Positions 24,937 through 33,668 of a DNA stretch of 37,095 nucleotides are shown one piece after another. How positions within the stretch are numbered: position 1 is the stretch's first letter; the number at the start of each line of letters is the position of its first letter. A model generated the notes under the pieces. That model worked only from the letters and a program-made list of their open reading frames with translations. It made no database searches and had not been told where the DNA came from. Source of the stretch: Hyphomicrobiales bacterium (GTDB taxonomy: Bacteria; Pseudomonadota; Alphaproteobacteria; Rhizobiales; Rhizobiaceae); the NCBI GenBank assembly GCA_030456445.1, contig JAKDNM010000025.1, positions 1 to 37,095 on the forward strand. Reading direction: 5' to 3'. Position numbers and translations under genes: made by a program.

Positions 24937-26466
24937 TCAGCCCTTGGCCACGGGAAGGGCGACAAAGCGGCTGTTGTCGTCGCGCATGATCCTGACCAGA
25001 ACAGCCTTGCGACCGGCCTTGGCGGCCTCCGAGGCGGCCTGATCGACATCCGAAGCGGAGTTCACATCCTTGGAGTTTACCGCAACGATTACGTCACCCG
25101 CCCGGATGCCACGGTCTGACGCGTCGCTGTTGGGATCGACGTCGGTGACGACGAGTCCTTTTCCGTTGTCCGACGGCGTGACAGTGAGGCCGAACCTGTC
25201 GAGCGTGTCGGCAGTGTTGCTGTTCTGCTGGTTCGAATTGTCGGCGGAGGCAATCTTATCGGGCGCCGGCATTTCTCCGAGCTTGACATCCAAGGTCTTG
25301 TCCGAGCCATCGCGCCAGACTTTGATCTGGACCGATTTACCGGGGTTCATGCCGCCGATCAGCCGTGCGAGTTCCTTCGGCGAATCGACCGCCTTTCCAT
25401 CAACCGCCGTGATCACGTCTCCGGCTTTTATGCCGGCTGTCTTGGCCGGGCTGTCGCCCTGCGGCTCCGCGACAAGGGCACCCTTCTCATCGGAAAGCCC
25501 AAGCGAGTTGGCGATATCTTTGGTGACGGGCTGGATTTGCACGCCGAGCCAACCGCGGTCGACCTGGCCATCCTTGATGAGATCCTGGATGACACCCTTG
25601 GCGGTCGACGCGGGGATTGCGAAGGCGATACCGACATTGCCGCCCGACGGCGAGAAGATCGCGGTGTTGATGCCGACAACTTCACCGTTCATGTTGAAGT
25701 CGGGGCCGCCCGAATTGCCATGATTGACGGCCGCGTCGATCTGGATGAAATCGTCATATGGGCCGGCGCCTATATCGCGGCCACGCGCTGAGATGATGCC
25801 CGCTGTAACCGTTCCGCCAAGACCGAACGGGTTGCCGACCGCCACGACCCAGTCGCCGACGCGGACCTTCGAATCATCTGCCCATTGGACATAGGTGAAC
25901 TTCTTGCCCTTGCCGTCGACCTTCAATACCGCAAGATCGGTGCGCGGGTCCGTGCCGATGAGCTTGGCGTCATATTCCGTGCCATCGTCCATGCGTACGG
26001 AGAAGGCCCCGCCGCCTTTGACGACATGATTGTTGGTGACGAGGTAACCGTCATCGGAAATGAAGAAGCCGGAGCCTTGAGCGGTCGGACGCAGCTTGCC
26101 GCCTTGGTCGTTATTATGACGGTGGTGCTTCTGCTGGTCCTGATACTGCTTGAACAGGCGCTTGAGCGGGGAACCATCCGGCAGATTGTCGAAATCGGGA
26201 CCGCTGAAGAAGAACTGTGAGCCATCGGCCGCGGCAGGCTCGACGCGCGACTTGACCAACACGCTGACGACGGCCGGGGAAACCTGCTCGACCACATCGG
26301 CAAAGCTCGGGACCGCCTGAACGGTTTTGACGTAGACGGGATCGGCCAGAACGGGAACCGTGTTGGAAACGACAGCGAAGCCGGCGGCGCCGGTCAGCGC
26401 AATAGCCGCGACTGCTGCGAGAAGGCGCTTGCGGATTGCGCCATGGGGAGGGATATGGTTGTTCAT
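24937..26466 (-). CDS. degP: DegP/HtrA-type periplasmic serine protease (Do family)
   Basis: DegP degrades or refolds damaged envelope proteins in the periplasm. The 509-residue product has an N-terminal signal anchor (about 14-38), a trypsin-like domain with catalytic His147 (TNNHVVKGG), Asp177 (DPRTDLAVLK) and Ser252 (HGNSGGP), and two PDZ domains (about 300-390 and 415-505). The sequence between the signal and protease domain contains a His-rich stretch (QKHHRHNND). The ATG at 26466 has an AGAGGA box upstream and gives a proper signal sequence. Upstream open codons give no better leader. It follows the cyc operon by 138 bases on the same strand and precedes the regulator-kinase pair. Confidence 0.95.
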   Translation of the reverse strand: MNNHIPPHGAIRKRLLAAVAAIALTGAAGFAVVSNTVPVLADPVYVKTVQAVPSFADVVEQVSPAVVSVLVKSRVEPAAADGSQFFFSGPDFDNLPDGSPLKRLFKQYQDQQKHHRHNNDQGGKLRPTAQGSGFFISDDGYLVTNNHVVKGGGAFSVRMDDGTEYDAKLIGTDPRTDLAVLKVDGKGKKFTYVQWADDSKVRVGDWVVAVGNPFGLGGTVTAGIISARGRDIGAGPYDDFIQIDAAVNHGNSGGPDFNMNGEVVGINTAIFSPSGGNVGIAFAIPASTAKGVIQDLIKDGQVDRGWLGVQIQPVTKDIANSLGLSDEKGALVAEPQGDSPAKTAGIKAGDVITAVDGKAVDSPKELARLIGGMNPGKSVQIKVWRDGSDKTLDVKLGEMPAPDKIASADNSNQQNSNTADTLDRFGLTVTPSDNGKGLVVTDVDPNSDASDRGIRAGDVIVAVNSKDVNSASDVDQAASEAAKAGRKAVLVRIMRDDNSRFVALPVAKG

Positions 26467-26604
26467 CTTGTCGTGTCCTCTTTTCAGTCGGATGCGGAGG
26501 AACGCATCCTGTAAAAGGACAGATAGGGCATACGACATTACGATGCCGTTTCCGGCGAATGAAATTTTCGTAATTATCAAGAGGCAGGAACCGGGTATGC
26601 GCGG

Positions 26605-27072
26605 TCAGTCCCGGCCGGAGAGGATTGTGTCCAGTTCCTTCTTCTCCTCGCTCGAAAGCGGCGGGGATGCAGCCCGGCGGCGAGCGCCGAAAAGCATGAA
26701 CAGGCCGCCGGCGAGAAGAAGCACGATGGGCGTCCCCCAAAGCGCGGCGTTACGCAAATCAAAACGTGGCTTCAGAAGGACGAATTCGCCGTAGCGCGCG
26801 ACGATATAGGCAAGCGCCTGCTGATCGGTATCGCCCCTTTTGATGCGGTCGCGAACAAGAACGCGCAGATCATGGGCGAGATCGGCGTTGGAATCGTCGA
26901 TCGATTCATTCTGGCAGACGAGGCAGCGAAGCTCCCTAGACAGGACCCGTGCCCGTGCTTCGAGCGCCGGGTTGGAGAGCATCTCGTCGGGCCGCACGGC
27001 CAATGCCGGCACCACGCCCACCGATAATACCAACGCGGCGGCAAGACATATCGCCTGGAGCGCTTGTCTCAC
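26605..27072 (-). CDS. cycL: Cytochrome c maturation protein CcmH/CycL
   Basis: CcmH is a membrane-anchored periplasmic thiol-redox protein that works with CcmF and CcmI to present reduced apocytochrome c for haem attachment. The 155-residue product has a signal sequence, the redox motif LRCLVCQNESIDDSNADLA (Cys50 and Cys53), and a C-terminal membrane helix near 112-129. The start is a GTG that overlaps the cycK stop as GTGA, with GGAGAG about 10 bases upstream. It is the last gene of the cycHJKL operon. Confidence 0.95.
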   Translation of the reverse strand: MRQALQAICLAAALVLSVGVVPALAVRPDEMLSNPALEARARVLSRELRCLVCQNESIDDSNADLAHDLRVLVRDRIKRGDTDQQALAYIVARYGEFVLLKPRFDLRNAALWGTPIVLLLAGGLFMLFGARRRAASPPLSSEEKKELDTILSGRD

Positions 27073-29057
27073 GACGGGCTCTCCGCAAGCTTCGAAGCAG
27101 CCTTGCGGCGCCGCGATGGCGCGCCAACGCGAAGGCGCCGGTCGAACAGGGAAGTGGCCGCGCCCAGCATCATCACGACACCGCCCAGCCAGATCAGCAG
27201 GACGAGCGGCTTCCACCAGGCGCGCACGACCATGGCACCACTCGCGTCGGGATCTCCGAGTGACACATAAAGCTGGCTGAGGCCGAAGGTACGGATACCG
27301 GCTTCAGTGGTCGGCGTCTGCCTCGCCGGGAAAAAGCGCTTGGAGGAGACGATCTTGCCGAGCGACGCGCCGCCGGAGGACATAATATCGAAGACGCCTC
27401 GGCTCTCGGTGAAATTTGGACCTTGCCCGGCTTTCATGCCCTCGAAATGCAGAACATAACCCGAAACCGTGAGGTTTTCGCCGGGATTGAGCGCGACGAT
27501 CTTCTCGCCCTGGAAGGTGGTGACGCTGACGATGCCGAGCAATGTCAGCCCGAGGCCCATATGGGCGAGCGCGGTGCCAAAGACCGAACGCGGCAGTCCG
27601 ACGAGACGCCGCCACGCGACGTAGGCCGGAACAGAACCGATGCCCGAGCGCAAGACGAGATCGGTGAGCGCGCCAAGCAGAAGCCAGGCCGCCAGGCCGA
27701 TGCCGCACGCTGCCAGAACGGCGGTGCGGTCGACGAAAAGCAGCACGCATATCCCGATGAGCAAGGCGCAGGCGAAGGCGGCGAAGAGGCGCTGTCCGGC
27801 GGCGTAGAGGTCGCCGCGCTTCCAGGCCAGCATCGGCCCGAACGGCACGGCGAGGAGCAGCGGTACCATCAGCGGTACGAAGGTCAACTCGAAGAAGGGC
27901 GCGCCGACCGAAATCCGGTCCTTGCTGAGCGCCTCGACGGCGAGCGGATAAAGCGTCCCGACCAACACGGTTGCGGCGGCCGTGGTCAGGAACAGATTGT
28001 TGAGAACGAGCGCGCCTTCGCGAGAGATCGGGTGAAACAGGCCCCCGCTCACGAGCGCATTGGAACGCAACGCAAAGAGCGCGAACGATCCACCGATAAA
28101 GAGCGTCAGGATGCACAGGATGAAGATGCCGCGGCTCGGGTCCGTGGCGAAAGCGTGGACGGAGGTGAGCACACCGGACCGGACGAGAAAAGTTCCGAGT
28201 AGCGAGAAGGAGAAGGTCAGGATCGCAAGCAGGATCGTCCAGATCTTCAGGGCCGACCGCTTCTCCATCACCAGCGCCGAGTGCAACAGCGCGGTTCCGG
28301 CGAGCCAAGGCATGAAGGAAGCGTTCTCGACCGGGTCCCAGAACCAGAAACCGCCCCAGCCGAGTTCGTAATAGGCCCAGTAGGAGCCCATCGAAATGCC
28401 CCCGGTAAGGCAGAGCCAGGCGAGCAGCGTCCACGGCCGGACCCAGCGCGCCCAGGCAGCGTCGATGCGCCCCTCGATCAGCGCGGCGACCGCGAAGGAG
28501 AAGGAGATCGAGAAGCCGACATAGCCGAGATAGAGCAGCGGCGGATGCACCGCGAGACCCATATCCTGCAGGATGGGATTGAGTTCGCGGCCCTCGATCG
28601 GCGCCGGTATCAGCCGGGTGAACGGGTTCGAGGTGGTGAGGATGAAGAGGAAGAACGCAGCGCCGATCCAGCCTTGAACCGAAAGGACGGTCGCCTTGAG
28701 CGAGGGCGGGAGGTTGCGGCCGAACAGCGCCACCAGAGAACCGAACAGGGTCAGGATCAGAACCCACAGAAGCATGGAGCCTTCGTGGTTTCCCCAGGTT
28801 CCGGTGATCTTGTAGATCAGCGGCTGCAGCGAATGCGAATTTTCCCAGACATTGACGACCGAGAAGTCGGACTGGACGTAAGCCGTGACCAGCGCGGCGA
28901 AGGAAAGCGCCGTCAAAAGGAAACAGGCGATCGCGGCTGGCGCACCGACCGCCATCAGGCGCTCGTCGCCGGTTCGCGCGCCGGTGATCGGGACCACAGA
29001 CTGCACCAGCGCCATGGCGAAGGCTAAAACGAGCGCGAAATGTCCGGTTTCTACCAT
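27069..29057 (-). CDS. cycK: Haem lyase CcmF/CycK
   Basis: CcmF is the large inner-membrane haem handling protein of system I cytochrome c biogenesis. It takes haem from holo-CcmE and attaches it to CXXCH motifs. The 662-residue product has many membrane helices and the periplasmic Trp-rich WWD-type motif WGGFWFWDPVENASFMPW near 231-249, plus conserved His residues in flanking loops (for example HPPLLYLGYVGFS). It lies 13 bases after the cycJ stop and overlaps cycL by 4 bases. Length and motifs match the family. Confidence 0.96.
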   Translation of the reverse strand: MVETGHFALVLAFAMALVQSVVPITGARTGDERLMAVGAPAAIACFLLTALSFAALVTAYVQSDFSVVNVWENSHSLQPLIYKITGTWGNHEGSMLLWVLILTLFGSLVALFGRNLPPSLKATVLSVQGWIGAAFFLFILTTSNPFTRLIPAPIEGRELNPILQDMGLAVHPPLLYLGYVGFSISFSFAVAALIEGRIDAAWARWVRPWTLLAWLCLTGGISMGSYWAYYELGWGGFWFWDPVENASFMPWLAGTALLHSALVMEKRSALKIWTILLAILTFSFSLLGTFLVRSGVLTSVHAFATDPSRGIFILCILTLFIGGSFALFALRSNALVSGGLFHPISREGALVLNNLFLTTAAATVLVGTLYPLAVEALSKDRISVGAPFFELTFVPLMVPLLLAVPFGPMLAWKRGDLYAAGQRLFAAFACALLIGICVLLFVDRTAVLAACGIGLAAWLLLGALTDLVLRSGIGSVPAYVAWRRLVGLPRSVFGTALAHMGLGLTLLGIVSVTTFQGEKIVALNPGENLTVSGYVLHFEGMKAGQGPNFTESRGVFDIMSSGGASLGKIVSSKRFFPARQTPTTEAGIRTFGLSQLYVSLGDPDASGAMVVRAWWKPLVLLIWLGGVVMMLGAATSLFDRRLRVGAPSRRRKAASKLAESPS

Positions 29058-29070
29058 GACAAAAAGATTC

Positions 29071-29505
29071 CTAATCCGGCTGCCAGACGCCCTTTTCCTT
29101 CAGCCCTTCGGCGACTTCCTTGGGCATATAGCGCTCGTCATGCTTGGCAAGCACACTATCGGCGACGAATACGCCGTCGGAGCGAAACGAGCCTTCGGTG
29201 ACCACGCCTTGCCCTTCCCGGAAAAGATCGGGGAGGATGCCGGTATATGTCACCTTCACCGTATCCTTGTCGTCGGTGACGCCAAATGCAATCTCCGCGC
29301 CCTTTCCATGGACAATACTGTTCTTCGCTACCAGTCCGCCGAGGCGGATGTGTTGTCCTGGTTCGACGATGGCCGTCTTTAGATCGGAGGGCATATAGAA
29401 ATAGGAGGCTTTCTGGCCGAGCGCCACGAAAGTAAGCGTCGTCGCCGCGCCCAGGAACACAAGCGCGCCGGCGATCATCGAGAGGCGTTTTTGCTTGCGC
29501 GTCAT
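29071..29505 (-). CDS. cycJ: Haem chaperone CcmE/CycJ
   Basis: CcmE is a periplasmic, membrane-anchored chaperone that binds haem covalently through a histidine before handing it to CcmF. The 144-residue product has an N-terminal anchor helix (about 8-30), an OB-fold domain, and the haem-binding segment LAKHDERYMP with His122 and Tyr126. The start ATG at 29505 is 4 bases beyond the cycH stop, so the two are tightly linked. The frame is open further upstream but only through cycH sequence. Confidence 0.95.
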   Translation of the reverse strand: MTRKQKRLSMIAGALVFLGAATTLTFVALGQKASYFYMPSDLKTAIVEPGQHIRLGGLVAKNSIVHGKGAEIAFGVTDDKDTVKVTYTGILPDLFREGQGVVTEGSFRSDGVFVADSVLAKHDERYMPKEVAEGLKEKGVWQPD

Positions 29506-29509
29506 CCCG

Positions 29510-30628
29510 TCACTCCGTCCGAGCCAGGCCGAGAGAGGCGGCGAACTTATCGAGTTCCTTCGCGCCATTGCTGTCCGCGCCAAGCGCCTCGACGCCGCGC
29601 CTGCGGGCATCCTCAGCCTCGACTTTCTTCCCCAGAACCAAATAGGAGCGGACCAGCCGCATCCAGCCGTCCGGATTGTCGGGGTTCTTGCGCAACTCGC
29701 CATCGAGCCGCGATACCATCGTCTCGATCATGGCGGCGCGGTCGCCAGCCGACATGGAGGAAGCAGCGGCCATTTGATCCTGCGTCGGGCCGGGCATGGC
29801 GGCCGGCTTTTTATCGACGGCGGCAAGCGCCTGTTCGGCGGCGGCACGCCAAGGTGAGTTCGGGGGGAGATCGATGAGCAGGGTGCTCCACCCCTTGACC
29901 GCCTCTTCCGCCTTGCCCTCCTGTGCCTGGGCTGTTGCCAGGAAGAAGCGTGCCTTGGCATTTTCGGGATCGAGCGCGAGGGCCTTTTCGAAGGCGGTTT
30001 CGGCTTGCGCGGAGACCATTCCGCCCTGTTCCGCCGTGAGGGCCTCGCCGAGACCGGCCTCACGCGCGGCACTGGAGCCGTCCAGCCTGATCGCCGTGCG
30101 GTAAGCATTGGCGGCGTCCGCGAAACGGCTCATGCGGACATAGATCGGCGCCAGCACTTCCCAGCCGCGGACATCGGAAGGGGCTTCCGCCAAATGATGC
30201 TCAGCGCGCGCGACAAGTTCGTCGATGGTGGAACTGGCGGGATTCTTGGTCAACCGGGCGGCCAGCGGCTCGGGCGGAAGGTCCGGAGAGCCGAGCACAC
30301 CGTAGAAGCTCCAGCTTATCAGCGGCACCGCGAGCACGGCTGCGCCGGCCAGCAGGCGCCCGCTTCTGCTGCGGACCGTTGCGTTGCTCTTTTCCTTCTT
30401 GCCCGCGCGGAGAATACGGCGGGCGATCTCGGTGCGCGCCTCTTCGGCTTCCGCCGGCCGGATCAAACCCCTGCCGGCATCGCGGTCGAGTTCGGAAAGC
30501 TGGTCGCGATAGACTTCGATATCGTAGGCGTCGGCGGCAGCCGCGCGCCCCTCGGCACGCAGCATGGGCAGCAGGATCGCCAGAGAGGCGCCCAGCGTGA
30601 GAAGCGCGGCAACGGCCCAGAACCACAT
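29510..30628 (-). CDS. cycH: Cytochrome c biogenesis protein CcmI/CycH
   Basis: CcmI is a membrane chaperone that binds apocytochrome c C-termini through TPR repeats and delivers them to CcmFH. The 372-residue product has a first membrane helix at 2-22, a cytoplasmic loop with a coiled-coil-like stretch (YDIEVYRDQLSELDRDAGRG), a second helix at about 90-110, and a periplasmic domain with TPR-like repeats (for example RGWEVLAPIYVRMSRFADAA and AKARFFLATAQAQEGKAEEA). It is the first gene of the cycHJKL unit, 91 bases downstream of the lipoprotein gene. Confidence 0.93.
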   Translation of the reverse strand: MWFWAVAALLTLGASLAILLPMLRAEGRAAAADAYDIEVYRDQLSELDRDAGRGLIRPAEAEEARTEIARRILRAGKKEKSNATVRSRSGRLLAGAAVLAVPLISWSFYGVLGSPDLPPEPLAARLTKNPASSTIDELVARAEHHLAEAPSDVRGWEVLAPIYVRMSRFADAANAYRTAIRLDGSSAAREAGLGEALTAEQGGMVSAQAETAFEKALALDPENAKARFFLATAQAQEGKAEEAVKGWSTLLIDLPPNSPWRAAAEQALAAVDKKPAAMPGPTQDQMAAASSMSAGDRAAMIETMVSRLDGELRKNPDNPDGWMRLVRSYLVLGKKVEAEDARRRGVEALGADSNGAKELDKFAASLGLARTE

Positions 30629-30719
30629 GCCGGTTCAATAGCCGCAGGTCAGGGCAAAGCCAACAGGCAGCGCCTGCGGCGATTTGGCGGACGAAAGCCC
30701 GATGCCAGGTTTTCACGCA

Positions 30720-31166
30720 TCAAGTTAGCGGCGTCCAACTCCCGTCGGGATTGCGACATGCCGTACCTCTGGCCGTGTGGGCAGCCTGGCCCGAATAGAC
30801 CGTGTCGGAATATTGCCGGCAATTCTGCGAGCCTACCTGGTAAGGCGGTCCAGCCGTCACTTCTCCGCGAAGCCCGGAACTCTTGCCTTGCCAGGTCACT
30901 TTCTGGCCGCTTCGCGTGTACTCGAGGGCCTTGTATTCCGCTTGGAGTGCGGCGCGGCGGTCTTTCGAAGTGAAATCCGCGCCGATCGAACCTCCGACGA
31001 GCCCGCCTGCCATGGCGTCGAGGATCGGATTGCCGGTACGCGGCCCTGCATAAGCAGCGATCGCCGGGTTGGCTGCCGGGGAGGCCTTCGGGTGCGGCGT
31101 CCCACAACCTGAAACCAATGCCATAGCGATCGCGCACCCGGCGCCGACAAACCCTCTGGTCAACAA
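30720..31166 (-). CDS. Glycine-zipper surface lipoprotein (RT0821/Lpp0805-like)
   Basis: This protein of about 148 residues has a lipoprotein signal ending in the lipobox LVSGCG, a glycine-zipper membrane segment (LDAMAGGLVGGSIGADF), and a C-terminal domain with CRQYSDTVYSGQAAHTARGTACRNPDGSW, the pattern I know from RT0821/Lpp0805 family surface proteins. It should be an outer-membrane or periplasmic lipoprotein; function is unknown. No ATG precedes the signal peptide at a sensible distance. A GAGAGGAAG box stands 6-8 bases before two tandem TTG codons (31166 and 31163), so a TTG start is likely. A far upstream ATG at 31349 would run back through the feuQ end. It lies between feuQ and cycH on the same strand. 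Confidence 0.8.
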   Translation of the reverse strand: MLTRGFVGAGCAIAMALVSGCGTPHPKASPAANPAIAAYAGPRTGNPILDAMAGGLVGGSIGADFTSKDRRAALQAEYKALEYTRSGQKVTWQGKSSGLRGEVTAGPPYQVGSQNCRQYSDTVYSGQAAHTARGTACRNPDGSWTPLT

Positions 31167-31263
31167 ATGCCGCTTCCTCTCACGAACCAATTGCCCGCCG
31201 CCGTCTGATTCATGTATGCGGATTTTGGCTCTTATCGCACCGCAACACAAGTAAGGCGAACGC

Positions 31264-32631
31264 TCAGGCCGCCGGCAACCGCACAACGACCTTGAGGCCA
31301 CCCAGTTCCGCGCGGCCGAGTTCGAGCGCGCCGCCATATTCTTCCACAAGATCGGAAACGATCGCGAGTCCCAGACCCGAGCCAGGCTTCGTCTCGTCCA
31401 GACGCTGTCCGCGCTTCAACGCCTCGTGGGCTCTTTCGGCAGGAATTCCGGGACCGTCATCCTCGATTACAAGCGTCGCCGTTCCGTCCCGACCCGCACC
31501 ACTCGACGTGCGCAGGGAAACGGATACTTTGCTCCGAGCCCATTTCATGGCGTTTTCCAGAAGATTACCGGCGATTTCCTCAAAATCTTCCGTTTCGCCG
31601 GCGAAGACGGCCTCACTTTCAGGGGCACGGAGTTCGATAACGATATCGGGATTGAGTTTCACCATCACTCTCACCAGCCGCTCCAATGGCTGCAACAGCG
31701 GGGTGCGGAAGACGATGCTGTCGCGCTGCGCGGCGATCCTGGCCCGGCGTAGATAATGGTCGACCTGCTGCTGCATCGCGACGGTCTGCTCGACCACCAG
31801 CTTGCCCCGCCTGCCCCCGATCGCACGGCCTTCGTTCTGGAGAATGGCGATCGGCGTCTTTAGCGAATGCGCCAAATTTCCAACCTGCAATCGCGACCGC
31901 TCGATCATGCGCCTGCTGTTGTCGATCAGTGCATTGGTTTCGGCCGCCAAAGGCTTGATTTCCGCAGGAAAATCTCCGTCAAGGCGATGAGCGGTACCCT
32001 CGCGGACACGCTGGAGCGATTGCCGGACCCTGTCGAGCGGGCGAAGGCCAAGCAGAATCGCGATAGCGTTTATCAGGATCATGCCAATCCCGAACACCGA
32101 CAGATAGAGATAGACGCGGTGCTGGAAACTGTCGATCTCGGCCCGCAATTCGTTGCGGTTGCCGGTGACGAGGAAGCGTGCGACGCGGTTGTTCGTATCG
32201 AGGACGACCTCGCTTTCCAAAACTTCCAGCCTGTCGCCGCCCGGGCCTCTTACGCGATAATTGCGCCGAAAATCCGCGTCAAAGGGGACGGCTCTCCGCG
32301 GCGCGGGGATCGACCCCGTGAGCGACGGGGAATGAAGGTCGCCATGCACACTGCTCGAAATCGGCCTGACCGACCAGTACCATCCTGAACCGGGCTCGCT
32401 GAACCGCAGATCTCCGAGATCGGGATTCCCGGTCAGCGTGCCGTCATCGGACACGCTGACTGAACTGACAAGGTTGAAGAGATGAGCGGAAAGAAGGGTC
32501 CGGAAACTACGGACGCTCGACCTGTAGTAGAGCGCCGAGATGACCGTGCCGATTATGACCAGCGTAATGATCGCCCATACGGTTGAAAAGGCGATGACGC
32601 GAAAGGCAACAGTGCGGGGGCCGAGATTCAC
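31264..32631 (-). CDS. feuQ: Sensor histidine kinase FeuQ
   Basis: This 455-residue inner-membrane kinase is the partner of FeuP. It has a first membrane helix at about 15-37, a periplasmic domain of about 130 residues, a second helix at about 173-195, a HAMP-like linker, the phospho-acceptor His255 in NLAHSLKTPIAIL, and a HATPase domain with NLLENAMKWA, DDGPGIP and GSGLGLAI. FeuPQ was linked to iron uptake in R. leguminosarum next to cycHJKL, and to osmoadaptation and cyclic glucan export (ndvA) in S. meliloti. The identity rests on sequence type and this same neighbourhood. The start is a GTG 25 bases after the feuP stop. Confidence 0.88.
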   Translation of the reverse strand: MNLGPRTVAFRVIAFSTVWAIITLVIIGTVISALYYRSSVRSFRTLLSAHLFNLVSSVSVSDDGTLTGNPDLGDLRFSEPGSGWYWSVRPISSSVHGDLHSPSLTGSIPAPRRAVPFDADFRRNYRVRGPGGDRLEVLESEVVLDTNNRVARFLVTGNRNELRAEIDSFQHRVYLYLSVFGIGMILINAIAILLGLRPLDRVRQSLQRVREGTAHRLDGDFPAEIKPLAAETNALIDNSRRMIERSRLQVGNLAHSLKTPIAILQNEGRAIGGRRGKLVVEQTVAMQQQVDHYLRRARIAAQRDSIVFRTPLLQPLERLVRVMVKLNPDIVIELRAPESEAVFAGETEDFEEIAGNLLENAMKWARSKVSVSLRTSSGAGRDGTATLVIEDDGPGIPAERAHEALKRGQRLDETKPGSGLGLAIVSDLVEEYGGALELGRAELGGLKVVVRLPAA

Positions 32632-32656
32632 GGACGAAAGCGCCTGATTGCACTAT

Positions 32657-33325
32657 TCATGAAGAGGCCGGCTCACGCATGCGATAACCCATGCCGCGTA
32701 CCGTCTCGATCAGATCCACGCCCATCTTCTTGCGGAGCCTCCCGACGAAGACTTCTATCGTATTGGAATCGCGATCGAAATCCTGGTCGTAGAGATGCTC
32801 GACCAGTTCGGTGCGCGAAACTACCTCGCCCATATGATGCATCAAATAGGCGAGCAGGCGGAATTCGTGGGAAGTGAGCTTCAGCGGTTTGCCGTCGATG
32901 TCAGCCTTGGAAGCTTTGGTGTCAAGGCGAAGCGATCCGCATTCCAGTTCGGAGGATGCGTGGCCGGCAGCGCGGCGGATCAAGGCTCGCAGGCGCGCCA
33001 GCACTTCTTCGATGTGGAAGGGCTTTGCGACATAATCATCCGCACCGGCATCGATGCCGGCCACCTTGTCGCTCCAGCGGTCACGTGCGGTCAGTATCAG
33101 GACGGGCATCTTTCGGCCGTCACGACGCCAGCGCTCCACGACGCTGATACCGTCCATCTGCGGCAGGCCGATATCGAGGACGACGGCATCGTAGGGCTCG
33201 GTATCACCGAGAAAATGCCCCTCCTCGCCGTCAAAGGCCTTGTCGACAACGTAACCGGCATCGGCAAAGGCTTCTGCAAGCTGCCGGTTGAGATCCTTGT
33301 CGTCCTCGACGATCAATATTCGCAT
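32657..33325 (-). CDS. feuP: Response regulator FeuP
   Basis: This 222-residue OmpR/PhoP-like regulator has a receiver domain with Glu7-Asp8-Asp9 and phospho-acceptor Asp51 (YDAVVLDIGLPQMDG), switch Thr (ILTARDRW) and Lys (VAKPFH), and a winged-helix domain (LTSHEFRLLAYLMHHMGEVV, DSNTIEVFVGRLRKKMG, ETVRGMGYRM). It matches FeuP as I know it from Rhizobium. It starts 8 bases after the stop of the small feuN-like gene and is followed by feuQ. In S. meliloti FeuP activates ndvA and other envelope genes; target sites were not sought here. Confidence 0.91.
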   Translation of the reverse strand: MRILIVEDDKDLNRQLAEAFADAGYVVDKAFDGEEGHFLGDTEPYDAVVLDIGLPQMDGISVVERWRRDGRKMPVLILTARDRWSDKVAGIDAGADDYVAKPFHIEEVLARLRALIRRAAGHASSELECGSLRLDTKASKADIDGKPLKLTSHEFRLLAYLMHHMGEVVSRTELVEHLYDQDFDRDSNTIEVFVGRLRKKMGVDLIETVRGMGYRMREPASS

Positions 33326-33333
33326 GGCTCTCG

Positions 33334-33585
33334 CTATCCTGCCGGCACGACGATTTCGGCCCGGCGTGGACGCTGCCCGTTCTTGGCGGGGATTAAGACA
33401 ACGACCACGCAGACGGTCTTGCCGCGCCTCGTCTCAGGCCTGGCTTTTGCGAGTTGCCCGCCGTTCTGCGCGGCAACCTGCTGGCCGACGGAATAGCAAT
33501 CAGCCGCCGCCGAGGGCTCTATTGCGGCCGCCATGACAGAAAGAGCCGCCACAACAGAAGAGAAAAAGGGAAGACAACGTCTCAT
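33334..33585 (-). CDS. feuN: FeuN-like small periplasmic modulator of FeuPQ
   Basis: This 83-residue protein has a clear signal peptide (basic start, hydrophobic core to about residue 22, likely cut after SAAA at 28). The mature part of about 55 residues has two cysteines (Cys30, Cys59) that could form a disulfide, and a basic, PepSY-like strand pattern (GKTVCVVVVLIP to RRAEIVVPAG). It lies directly upstream of feuP with 8 bases between. In S. meliloti a small periplasmic protein, FeuN, encoded just upstream of feuP, restrains FeuPQ signalling. Position, size and export agree with that, but I cannot verify sequence identity. The weak ribosome binding site leaves the start slightly uncertain. 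Confidence 0.7.
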   Translation of the reverse strand: MRRCLPFFSSVVAALSVMAAAIEPSAAADCYSVGQQVAAQNGGQLAKARPETRRGKTVCVVVVLIPAKNGQRPRRAEIVVPAG

Positions 33586-33624
33586 GCCGCCCGTTCTAGC
33601 GCATCGCTTCTGAATGCGAAATGA

Positions 33625-33656
33625 ATGCCGGCCGATGAAGTCGTATCGGTCGGCAT
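33625..33656 (-). terminator. Hairpin terminator after the GTA/holin-like genes
   Basis: Two 12-base arms (33625-33636 and 33645-33656) pair with a single mismatch at the DNA level (position 33631 against 33650) around an 8-base loop. On the minus strand it begins 12 bases past the stop of the holin-like gene and is followed by TCATTTCGCATT. It probably ends the GTA-derived transcript before the feuNPQ operon, which begins about 40 bases further on. Confidence 0.65.
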
Positions 33657-33668
33657 AAACATCGAAAT

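Noticed and set aside
26520-26575. Extracytoplasmic-sigma-type promoter (GGAAAC with CGTA) upstream of degP
   Set aside because: The spacing is about 13 bases, shorter than the 16-17 usual for such promoters, so I do not claim it.
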